Shown: positions 1 to 5,539 of the stretch, piece by piece
Numbering within the stretch: position 1 is the first letter of the stretch
Layout: the number at the start of each line of letters is the position of its first letter
NCBI GenBank assembly: GCA_004299465.1
Contig: SCST01000440.1
Span: 1 to 5,649, forward strand
Source of the DNA: Methylovulum sp.
GTDB lineage: Bacteria > Pseudomonadota > Gammaproteobacteria > Methylococcales > Methylomonadaceae
DNA length: 5,649 bases
Direction: 5' to 3'
Notes under the pieces: generated by a model
What the model was told of the DNA's origin: nothing
Seen by the model: the letters and a program-made list of their open reading frames with translations, nothing else
Databases searched by the model: none
Translations under genes and position numbers: made by a program

Positions 1-367
1 GTTTTTGGGTTTGTTTCAGGCTCCCGTTTGATTTTAAGGTTGGGGGAGCGCTGGGAGTTTTATAGCCCAAGTGTCCGTTGCCGGCTTTGGCATCAGCGGT
101 GGTTTCCGCACCGAACACCGTGTGGCGGCCTGCGTTTACCCCGCCTGCGGAGTAAGTGGGCCGTGCTAATCCGGCATGGGCGCGCCGCAGCCGAGGTAAG
201 CCGCTGGCCTTGTTGGGCGGCGGGGCGTTTATCGAAGTACAGGTTTGCTGCCTTTGTCCGGCTTTCGCTTGGGTTTTCAGGGTGCTGGAGCTGGTCTGTC
301 CTGCTTGCGTTTCGCTACGGCGCAACCTGATAATGCTTCAGGTAGAGGAGGACAGAATTACACTGTC
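1..367. other. Non-coding, cassette-like region upstream of the lipase-lectin gene
   Basis: I see no convincing gene here. Open frames exist on the + strand, but they overlap in all three frames and have no ribosome site or recognisable domain. Bases 1-30 match the segment that lies 60 bp after attC2 (4739-4768) and attC3 (5600-5629), with 24 of 30 identities to the latter, so the window probably starts inside a cassette of the same family. A second stretch near 192-224 resembles the segment before attC2 around 4499-4532, sharing a CTTGTTGGG core. From about 235 the T/G-rich text resembles the interior of cassette C. No attC ends (GCCTAAC...GTTAGGC) occur here. The sequence becomes more A-rich and coding-like from about 320-350. 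I see no strong promoter. Confidence 0.5.
346..351 (+). promoter_or_regulatory. Possible ribosome binding site (AGGAGG) for the lipase-lectin gene
   Basis: A perfect AGGAGG lies 16 bases before the ATG at 368. The spacing is longer than the usual 5-10 bases, and no in-frame start codon lies at better spacing. It favours ATG 368 over the in-frame TTG at 245, which has no ribosome site. The match could also be chance or a relic of an older gene start. Confidence 0.4.
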
Positions 368-3013
368 ATGTGGAATTATAATGTGGGAGGCTCGTGGGAT
401 GACGGCGGACTCCCGTATTCTGACCCTAAAACATCTTATCTTTGCGAATGGAATTCATCCTCTAACGACAGCTTAGGCGAGTTTATTGACCTTAACACAT
501 CTACCATTGATTACATCAATGACGCTATTGTCCTGACCTTTACCAAACCGCTTAGCGCACTTAGCGACCCTAATTCCCCTCGCCCGCCTATTCTGAGTGA
601 TTACTTCGATAAAATTCAACTAAAAATAGGCAAAAAGATACTACACACATGGCAATTTAAAGAGATAAAAGCGCAGTTAAATGAGCGGTTGCTTAACAAT
701 CAAGGCAATTATGTCATCCTTAATTTACCTGATTTGAAAGATTATTCCGATCAATTGGTTGAATTGCAGTTTGCATTTTATCCGAGCAAGGAAGTCGGCT
801 GGGTGCTAAGGGCTAGTTTACAAGGCGTTTATGATCGAGTGCGTAATTTTGCGGGCAATGCTATTTTAAACGCCCGCAACGTTGAACAAACCAAACCGAC
901 CAACAACAAGGTATGCACTAACAAACAGGGTATAAAAACACCTTGTAACAATTTTTTCAGCAGTGCAGAAAACGGCCTGTTCCAACCTACAAAAAACAGC
1001 ACCGGTATCGGCTATCAAGCTGTTTTTCGCAGCACACTAACCCACCGTTTAGTAGATTTTGACAAGGTAGCACCCATTGGCGCGATCAATGGCGCTTGGT
1101 CTAGCTCCAAATACGGCAAAGCCCCACAAAATGACAACGGGCGCATCCCGCTACTGCTGATTCATGGTTGGCAAGGCGATGAGGGCTTGCGTAATCCCGC
1201 CAAGTTGGGATTGTGGGACAATTCCGAACTGCAATATTGGCGGCATTTTTTGGATTATTATCTGGCAACACCTGATCTGCAAAGCAAGTACCATGTTTAT
1301 TTATACCATTATCCAACGTATAAACATGTAACTTACAACGCCAATGTATTGAGCAATATATTCGCTACATTGGCGGCAAAAAAATCCACCAGCGATTTAA
1401 ACGCCGCCATGCAAACAGGCGGTAAAGGCGTGGTGGTGTTGGCGCATTCAATGGGCGGTTTGGTCACACGGTCTGCCATTGAGGAATACGGTGTTTTTGG
1501 TGACAACGCGGAAAAGTTGCGCCGCCTGATTACGCTGGACACGCCGCATCATGGTAGCCCTGCGGCAAATCCTGGCATTGCCGCCAGTTTCGCGGGCAAA
1601 GATTTGTACTCACAAGGCTCTGCGGATATTCAATGGGATAATTTTGACACGCTTTATGATGCAAAAGCCATCAAAGACAGCACGTCCATTCGGCAACAGG
1701 ATGAAATAAATAGCACAGATTTCGATAAGGCTTATCAAAAGGCCTATCAAAATGCTTGTGCGCGTAAGGCTTGCCCTGAACTGACGCAAAACCCTTGGTT
1801 GGCATGGCTCAACGCCAACTTTATTCCGGCGATGGGCACTTATAGCAACAAATATCTGCTTTATGCGGGGTGGATGATTAGTGCCTCCTCTGATGAAGCG
1901 GTATCAGGTGGCATTGTCAATAATGGTTGGATGGCTGCCTCTGATACCGCGTTGAGCTTAGGTACATGGGGTATTGCTTCCGGCGGTGCGGCTCCTGTAC
2001 ATAGCGCGTTATGGTATTTGTTTTCACCTTTCGATGCTAAGGCAACGCCTTTTTCGTTGACGGGTCTTGTGAATGAATCGCCTTATTATCCAACCTGTTC
2101 TTATAAAAAGCCTGATTGGGATGCCAACCAATGGTTTGGCGGGGATTCTTCTACGATCAAAATAGAGAAGTCTCTTGAGAAAGTGTGTGGTAATGCCATT
2201 CTGATTTCAAAATCAGACACATTGTCCGCATCTAACCCTAACCATCCGCTGGGTTTCCAATTGCGTATTTTCTGGGACTATGACCACGAAACAATGGTGA
2301 ACGGGGCTTATTGGGGCAAAGGCATTTGGAGCAAGAAAGCGGGGGGCTGGGATAAATATATTGAACAAGATCGCTATATTGCACTTGGGCGCACGACTGG
2401 AGACTCCGACTTCATTGGTGCTGTTAAAAACGAGCTGACATTGCCTAAAAAAACCTTGGCAAGGGATGTTTACATCGCCAAGGCGTTTGGCTATATGCTC
2501 AATAATGAGGCTTACACGCACAACGATTCTGGTTCACCTTCCACCTATAACCCACTTAAACTTGAACCACTGTTTAACGTGTTGCAAGGGGATTTAGTCC
2601 GTGAAGCGGACAGTTTAGCTTTAGATTCCTCTTGGACGCATAACCCTGTCACCGGACATTATTATAAGGTGTTGGATTGTGGCGACTGGGAACAATGCGA
2701 AGCCCAGGCTGTGGGAATTGGGGCGCATTTGGTCACTATTAATGACCAGGCGGAAAATGATTGGCTGGTGAATACGTTTGGTACAACGTATTTTTGGATT
2801 GGTTTTTCGGACTACCAACAAGAAGGTAATTGGGTTTGGACAAGTGGTGAACCAGTCACTTACACAAATTGGAATTGGCAAGAATCAGAACCCAACGGTG
2901 GTACTTTGGAAAATTATGCACATCTTAATTGGGGGCATGTTGGCGGTTGGAATGATGCCAACATCAATGCGGGTGGATCTACAACAGAAGCCATCATTGA
3001 GCTTGCCCATTAA
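368..3013 (+). CDS. Lipase-like alpha/beta hydrolase with C-terminal C-type lectin domain
   Basis: Starting at ATG 368 the protein has 881 residues. An N-terminal region (about 40-220) is unrecognised and looks beta-rich. A hydrolase core follows: strand and oxyanion-loop motif IPLLLIHGWQG (260-270), then VVVLAHSMGG (355-364) with nucleophile Ser361 in an A-H-S-M-G elbow, then LDTPHHG (390-396). Likely partners are Asp509 in SSDEAVS and His640 in YDHETMV, which fit the usual acid and histidine positions of triacylglycerol lipase/PGAP1-like enzymes; this assignment is inference. Residues about 756-880 form a C-type lectin domain with WIG (810-812), EPN (841-843) and WND (861-863), the mannose-type Ca2+ site. 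Cysteine pairs 183/193, 464/469, 577/607 and 771/777 suggest an exported protein, probably hydrolysing lipid or another ester on a glycan-bearing surface. No clear signal peptide is seen. An in-frame TTG at 245 would add 41 residues with a weak pseudo-signal ending ATA-Q. The 5' end may be truncated or fused. A terminator follows 27 bases after the stop. Confidence 0.85.
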   Translation: MWNYNVGGSWDDGGLPYSDPKTSYLCEWNSSSNDSLGEFIDLNTSTIDYINDAIVLTFTKPLSALSDPNSPRPPILSDYFDKIQLKIGKKILHTWQFKEIKAQLNERLLNNQGNYVILNLPDLKDYSDQLVELQFAFYPSKEVGWVLRASLQGVYDRVRNFAGNAILNARNVEQTKPTNNKVCTNKQGIKTPCNNFFSSAENGLFQPTKNSTGIGYQAVFRSTLTHRLVDFDKVAPIGAINGAWSSSKYGKAPQNDNGRIPLLLIHGWQGDEGLRNPAKLGLWDNSELQYWRHFLDYYLATPDLQSKYHVYLYHYPTYKHVTYNANVLSNIFATLAAKKSTSDLNAAMQTGGKGVVVLAHSMGGLVTRSAIEEYGVFGDNAEKLRRLITLDTPHHGSPAANPGIAASFAGKDLYSQGSADIQWDNFDTLYDAKAIKDSTSIRQQDEINSTDFDKAYQKAYQNACARKACPELTQNPWLAWLNANFIPAMGTYSNKYLLYAGWMISASSDEAVSGGIVNNGWMAASDTALSLGTWGIASGGAAPVHSALWYLFSPFDAKATPFSLTGLVNESPYYPTCSYKKPDWDANQWFGGDSSTIKIEKSLEKVCGNAILISKSDTLSASNPNHPLGFQLRIFWDYDHETMVNGAYWGKGIWSKKAGGWDKYIEQDRYIALGRTTGDSDFIGAVKNELTLPKKTLARDVYIAKAFGYMLNNEAYTHNDSGSPSTYNPLKLEPLFNVLQGDLVREADSLALDSSWTHNPVTGHYYKVLDCGDWEQCEAQAVGIGAHLVTINDQAENDWLVNTFGTTYFWIGFSDYQQEGNWVWTSGEPVTYTNWNWQESEPNGGTLENYAHLNWGHVGGWNDANINAGGSTTEAIIELAH

Positions 3014-3040
3014 CTTTTTTGGCTTGCGAACACGGCTGTT

Positions 3041-3074
3041 AAAAAGCGGTTAGCTAGTGGTAACCGCTTTTTTA
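3041..3074 (+). terminator. Intrinsic terminator after the lipase-lectin gene
   Basis: AAAAAGCGGTTA (3041-3052) pairs perfectly with TAACCGCTTTTT (3061-3072), around an 8-base loop. The right arm ends in a run of seven T. The stem is 12 bp, and its A/T flanks make it work in either direction. It separates transcription of the hydrolase gene from the next gene, which is unusual inside a cassette array. Confidence 0.85.
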
Positions 3075-3092
3075 TTACAAAATGGCGAACGG

Positions 3093-3119
3093 TTCTTGCC
3101 GCGACGTTTAGCGTATAAT
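3093..3119 (+). promoter_or_regulatory. Probable sigma-70 promoter for the nuclease-like gene
   Basis: A consensus -10 box TATAAT lies at 3114-3119, 39 bases before the ATG at 3159. The -35 region is poor: TTCTTG at 3093-3098 lies 15 bases upstream, and no good TTGACA match sits at 17. No extended -10 TG is present. Transcription would start near 3126, giving a leader of about 33 bases. The box comes directly after a strong terminator, so an own promoter makes sense for this gene. Confidence 0.5.
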
Positions 3120-3158
3120 AGCTTTTAACTTTTGCGCCCTTTTTAACTTACCACTACC

Positions 3159-3743
3159 ATGACCGACCAAGAATTAAAAGACCTCGTTGCCAGCCTAGCC
3201 ATCAATCATCAAAAAATGGCTGAAGAATCCGCTCTTTCGCGTAAAGAAGTGGATAGGGCTATCAAAGAAACCGACAAAGCCATCAAAGAACTTGGCAAGC
3301 AAATTGGTGGCATTGCCAATAAATTCGGCAGCTTTACCGAAGGTTTAGCCTTGCCTTCCATGACCAAAATTCTATCCGAAAAATTCGGTATGACCACCAT
3401 CAACCCCAGTGTGCGCGTGAGGGATAAAAACGGTAATGAGCAGGAAATTGATGTGCTGGCTTACGCGAACGGTGAAATCAACACGGCGATTATCGTGGAA
3501 GTAAAAAGCCATCTGCGCGAAGAAGGCATAGAGCAGTTGTTGAAACAATGCCGAGATTTTCGTGTGTTATTTCCCGAGTTAGCCGATAAAAAACTCTATG
3601 GCATTCTTGCAGCGGTAGATGCCAATCAACAATTACAACAAAAAGTATTGGCTCAAGGTTTGTATTTTGCCAAAATCCATGATGAACAGTTTTCATTGTG
3701 CGTGCCAAAGGATTTTAAGCCATTTTGTTTTAATCCGCGCTGA
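3159..3743 (+). CDS. Coiled-coil protein with PD-(D/E)XK nuclease-like domain (DUF3782-like)
   Basis: The product has 194 residues. Residues about 18-55 are charged and heptad-like (KEVDRAIKETDKAIKEL), a likely coiled coil for self-association. A conserved-looking GSFTEGLALPSM segment follows, with Glu61 in a helix. Then comes the nuclease-like core: Asp98 in QEIDVLA, followed by Glu114 and Lys116 in IIVEVKSH. This E...D...ExK arrangement fits the PD-(D/E)XK phosphodiesterase fold found in DUF3782-type hypothetical proteins, which are common in cyanobacteria and some proteobacteria. The catalytic residues look intact, so DNA cleavage or binding is possible, but the substrate is unknown. ATG 3159 has no Shine-Dalgarno sequence (upstream text is TTAACTTACCACTACC). 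It is chosen because it is the first ATG after the promoter and gives a natural N-terminus. The gene has its own promoter and lies 102 bp before attC1. Confidence 0.85.
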   Translation: MTDQELKDLVASLAINHQKMAEESALSRKEVDRAIKETDKAIKELGKQIGGIANKFGSFTEGLALPSMTKILSEKFGMTTINPSVRVRDKNGNEQEIDVLAYANGEINTAIIVEVKSHLREEGIEQLLKQCRDFRVLFPELADKKLYGILAAVDANQQLQQKVLAQGLYFAKIHDEQFSLCVPKDFKPFCFNPR

Positions 3744-3845
3744 TTGACCGTTTCATCGAAAGTGTTTTTACAAAGTACAGCGGTTAGGTAATGTCACTGT
3801 TTTCCAAGTTTGTGGTGGGAGTTTAGCTCTGGCTGGTACTGTCCG
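3744..3845. other. Non-coding spacer before attC1 with a shortened pre-attC module
   Basis: No gene is seen. Bases 3801-3844 (CCAAGTT ... TTTAGCTCTGGCTGGTACTGTCC) resemble the start of the longer module found before attC2 (4428-4467) and attC3 (5287-5327), where it reads CAAGTT ... CCGGTGGTAAAGTCC. Here attC follows at once, whereas about 90 further bases follow it in the other two cassettes. A GTTAGGT at 3783 resembles an attC right end but has no partner. Confidence 0.4.
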
Positions 3846-3968
3846 GCCTAACAAGTCGGCCAAAGGGACGCGCCGCCCGTTGGCGGTTTTGGAGTTTGGT
3901 TTTTAATCAAGGTTTGGCGGCTTCGTTTCGCTTTCGTTAGCGGCGCGCCCCTTACCGTAACGTTAGGC
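3846..3968 (+). repeat. attC1 integron recombination site (59-base-element type)
   Basis: This 123-bp imperfect inverted repeat starts with R'' GCCTAAC (3846-3852) and ends with R' GTTAGGC (3962-3968). The inner arms CGCGCCGC (3869-3876) and GCGGCGCG (3940-3947) pair perfectly, as does AGGG with CCCT. The left arm is about two bases longer than the right, leaving the unpaired bases that let integron integrases choose the bottom strand. Recombination would cut between 3962 and 3963. The orientation places attI and the integrase to the left. Confidence 0.95.
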
Positions 3969-4004
3969 AAATTGATTAGACACACTTTTCATTGGATGGA
4001 GATT

Positions 4005-4295
4005 ATGAGCGTTTCAGCAGTTGAAGAAATTTGGAAAATTTACAAGAGCCACACTACTTATATAGAGCAGACCCTATCTGCATTAGGACAGGCTGGTGGT
4101 GATGAAGCAGTCGAAAAAATTGTGGAAATTTACAAGAAACACACTACTTATATAGAGAAAACCCTATCCGCGTTAGGACAAGCTGGCGGCGACGAGGCTG
4201 TTAAAGAAATAATGAAAATCTACAAATCTCACACCACATATATAAATCAGACACTTCATGCGCTTGGTGAAGCTGGGAGAAATGTAAGGAATTAA
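4005..4295 (+). CDS. Small protein of three 30-residue HEAT-like helical repeats
   Basis: The product has 96 residues: a five-residue start, then three tandem units at residues 6-35, 36-65 and 66-95. The consensus is V-x-x-I-x-x-IYK-x-HTTYI-x-x-TL-x-ALG-x-AGG-DEA. Units 1 and 2 share 25 of 30 residues and about 73 of 90 bases. Unit 3 is more diverged and loses the GGDEA end. The 30-residue period and the ALGxAGG turn between two predicted helices resemble HEAT/PBS-lyase repeats, which make protein-binding solenoids; this is inference, and no named family is recognised. There is no signal peptide or membrane segment, so it is probably cytosolic. ATG 4005 is chosen for GGAG at 3998-4001, which is slightly close (3 bases). 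ATG 3996 and TTG 3972 are in-frame alternatives. It is the only gene of cassette B. Confidence 0.8.
   Translation: MSVSAVEEIWKIYKSHTTYIEQTLSALGQAGGDEAVEKIVEIYKKHTTYIEKTLSALGQAGGDEAVKEIMKIYKSHTTYINQTLHALGEAGRNVRN
4020..4289 (+). repeat. Three tandem 90-bp repeats within the helical-repeat gene
   Basis: The units span 4020-4109, 4110-4199 and 4200-4289, exactly 30 codons each. Units 1 and 2 differ at about 17 of 90 bases, many at third codon positions. Unit 3 is clearly older or faster-evolving. The identical TACAAG and CACACTACTTATATAGAG words in units 1 and 2 point to tandem duplication within the gene. Confidence 0.9.
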
Positions 4296-4556
4296 AGTTC
4301 AACTCAGTTCGTTCCTTCGCTTTAGTCAGTGGCTCTGGGTTTTGCCCTGAATCAATGGTGGCATTGTCGGTTTTTGTCCTTGCCGTTTCTGCTTTTTGGG
4401 TCTTGGTTGTTTACAGGTTGTCACCAATTTTTCAAGTTGTCCACGTCTGGCACCGGTGGTAAAGTCCTGCCATCGTTGGGTTTGGCGTTCGCTGCACATC
4501 GGGGCAAACCGGTCTGTCTTGTTGGGTGGTGGCTGGGCTTTCGCGAGTATTGCCGC
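4296..4556. other. Non-coding 3' part of cassette B
   Basis: No gene is supported. Open frames on both strands here are short, overlap each other, and carry no start signals or known motifs. Bases 4296-4390 are T/G-rich and without visible structure. The remainder is the repeated pre-attC module, described separately. Confidence 0.6.
4391..4556 (+). repeat. Pre-attC module, copy in cassette B
   Basis: This 166-bp segment aligns with 5250-5417 and ends directly at attC2. Shared words include TTTTTCAAGTTG, CCGGTGGTAAAGTCC, CTGGGTTT/TTGGGTTT, CCAAACC/CAAACC and GGCTTTCGC. Differences are spread out and include single-base indels, so no reading frame is kept. It behaves as a non-coding unit carried together with attC. 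Confidence 0.75.
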
Positions 4557-4678
4557 GCCTAACAAGTCAGTCAAAGGGACGCGCCGCCCGTTGGCGGTTT
4601 TGAAGTTTCGTTTTTATCAAGGTTCGGCGGCTTCGTTTAAGCTCTCAGAGCGGCGCGCCCCTTACCGTAACGTTAGGC
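4557..4678 (+). repeat. attC2 integron recombination site
   Basis: The site is 122 bp, with R'' GCCTAAC (4557-4563) and R' GTTAGGC (4672-4678). It has the same CGCGCCGC/GCGGCGCG inner arms and GTTGGCGGTTTTG core as attC1. It differs from attC3 at about 13 of 122 positions, mostly in the variable loop segment near 4638-4650. Cleavage is expected between 4672 and 4673. Confidence 0.95.
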
Positions 4679-4768
4679 TGTCCAAGGTGAAAGCTGTCGG
4701 GTTCGGTTTGTCTTCGTGAACTTCGTCGGTAGCGGACAGTTTTTTGGTTTACTTCGGGCTTCCGTTAC
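4679..4768 (+). repeat. Cassette-start repeat, copy in cassette C
   Basis: The segment directly after attC2 aligns with 5540-5629 after attC3. It contains the identical 19-mer GCGGACAGTTTTTTGGTTT (4732-4750 and 5593-5611), followed by TCGGGCTTCCGTTAC. In both cassettes the GTTTTTTGG word begins 61 bases after attC. Bases 1-30 of the window are a third, partial copy. Confidence 0.75.
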
Positions 4769-5249
4769 AGCTTTGCAGTTTGGTTTTTGCCTTTGCTCCG
4801 TTTGGCTTTGGCTTCGGTTTGCTCTGCTGCCTTCTTTTTTTGACAAGCTTCGGGGTAAGCGGTTGGTTTCAGTTGCTCTCCAAAACTCGGTTTTAGGGTT
4901 GGCCTTGCTGGTTCCGGCGTTTACCTGATCTCTGGTGGCAACTCTCGGCTTTTGTTGGGTGGTATTTTCTGGCATTTGTTTAGTGTTGGCGTTGGCGGCG
5001 GGCTGCACACATACTTCGGTGGCAAGGTGTTTCGCTTTTGTCAGGTGGCGCCTCCTGCCCGCTTTTGTGGTTGTCGGCGCTTTTGGGTTGGCGTTTTGGG
5101 TCGGGGTCGGGCTTTTGTTGCAGCTGGGGTTGTGTGCTTTCGTCCCTGCCGCTTCTGCCTGCAAGCCGGATTGGGCTGTTCCGTTTTAGCGTTGGGTTTT
5201 GCTTTTCGGGCTGGTTCGTAACGCGCGTTGTCCGCGGCTTGACTTTGTA

Positions 5250-5417
5250 TGTTTTGTGGCCTCGGTTGCTTGCCCGTTGTCCCCAGCTTTTTCAAGTTGC
5301 CCGGTTTTAGCTCCGGTGGTAAAGTCCGATCATTGCTGGGTTTCGTGTTCGCCATACAATGGCGCCAAACCAAGCCTTTTGGTTTGGTAGTTGTTTGGCT
5401 TTCGCAGATATTGCTTG
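5250..5417 (+). repeat. Pre-attC module, copy in cassette C
   Basis: This is the counterpart of 4391-4556, ending directly at attC3. It also contains a hairpin (5365-5387) that the cassette B copy lacks. Confidence 0.75.
5365..5387. other. Short perfect hairpin
   Basis: CCAAACCAA (5365-5373) pairs with TTGGTTTGG (5379-5387) around a 5-base loop. No T run follows, so it is a weak terminator candidate at best. It may be a transcript fold or an incidental palindrome. Confidence 0.4.
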
Positions 5418-5539
5418 GCCTAACAAGTAGGTCAAAGGGACGCGCCGCCCGTTGGCGGTTTTGAAGTTTCGTTTTTATCAAGGTTCGGTGGCTTCGCTCA
5501 AGTCCTGTAGGCGGCGCGCCCCTTACCACAACGTTAGGC
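5418..5539 (+). repeat. attC3 integron recombination site
   Basis: The site is 122 bp, with R'' GCCTAAC (5418-5424), R' GTTAGGC (5533-5539) and the same inner arms as attC1 and attC2. It differs from attC2 in the loop segment and by CCACAAC in place of CCGTAAC beside the right end. Cleavage is expected between 5533 and 5534. Confidence 0.95.

Larger units (their letters stand above)
1..3962 (+). mobile_element. Integron cassette A (left end outside window), hydrolase-lectin and nuclease-like genes
   Basis: The right boundary is the G/TTAGGC cleavage point in attC1 (between 3962 and 3963). No attC ends are visible to the left, so by definition everything from the window edge belongs to one cassette, unless ancient boundaries have decayed. 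The match of bases 1-30 to the cassette-start motif predicts a left boundary near -66, giving a cassette of about 4.0 kb. Most cassettes are 0.5-1 kb with one gene. The internal terminator and promoter are also atypical, so insertion or fusion of non-cassette DNA into a gene-less cassette is a fair alternative. Confidence 0.5.
3963..4672 (+). mobile_element. Integron cassette B, 710 bp, with the helical-repeat gene
   Basis: The cassette is bounded by the cleavage points of attC1 and attC2. It contains one gene (4005-4295) starting 36 bases after attC1, the usual position for a cassette gene. About 260 bp of non-coding DNA then precede attC2, longer than the short gap usual in cassettes. Its last part (4391-4556) is shared with cassette C. 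No clear promoter is seen, so expression probably relies on read-through from upstream. Confidence 0.9.
4673..5533 (+). mobile_element. Integron cassette C, 861 bp, no recognisable gene
   Basis: The cassette is bounded by the attC2 and attC3 cleavage points. I find no supported gene on either strand. The + strand is strongly depleted in A: I count about 38 A in 4741-5280 (540 bases), with T the commonest base. Because stop codons, and their complements, all need an A on the + strand, long open frames arise in several frames on both strands by composition alone. Translations are hydrophobic F/L/V/G/C-rich on + and K/T/P/Q/N-rich on -, with no domain. The start (4679-4768) is shared with cassette D and the end (5250-5417) with cassette B. 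A regulatory or structural RNA is possible but not shown. Confidence 0.8.

Noticed and set aside
173..190. GGGCGCGCCGC resembling an attC inner arm
   Set aside because: There is no partner arm and no GCCTAAC or GTTAGGC end nearby. It may be a remnant but cannot be called.
28..476. Two overlapping + strand open frames upstream of the hydrolase gene
   Set aside because: They overlap each other and the start of the hydrolase gene, lack ribosome sites, and have no recognisable sequence features.
3783..3789. GTTAGGT as a possible additional attC right end
   Set aside because: No matching left end or inner arms lie within about 150 bp upstream.
4326..4574. 82-codon - strand open frame in cassette B
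   Set aside because: It overlaps the non-coding module and attC2, and its frame is not kept in the related copy in cassette C.
4673..5164. 163-codon open frame on the - strand of cassette C
   Set aside because: Its K/T/P/Q/N-rich translation follows from the A-poor + strand, it runs into attC2, and it has no domain or start signal.
4716..5189. Two same-frame + strand open frames (4716-4928 and 4935-5189) that could be one membrane protein split by TGA
   Set aside because: Both start at GTG without a ribosome site, and the hydrophobic translation is expected from T/G-rich DNA. Overlapping frames are equally open. Kept only as a remote possibility.
5041..5529. 162-codon open frame on the - strand overlapping attC3
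   Set aside because: It reads through the attC site and the repeated module. The equivalent frame in cassette B is broken by a single-base indel, so no protein is conserved.
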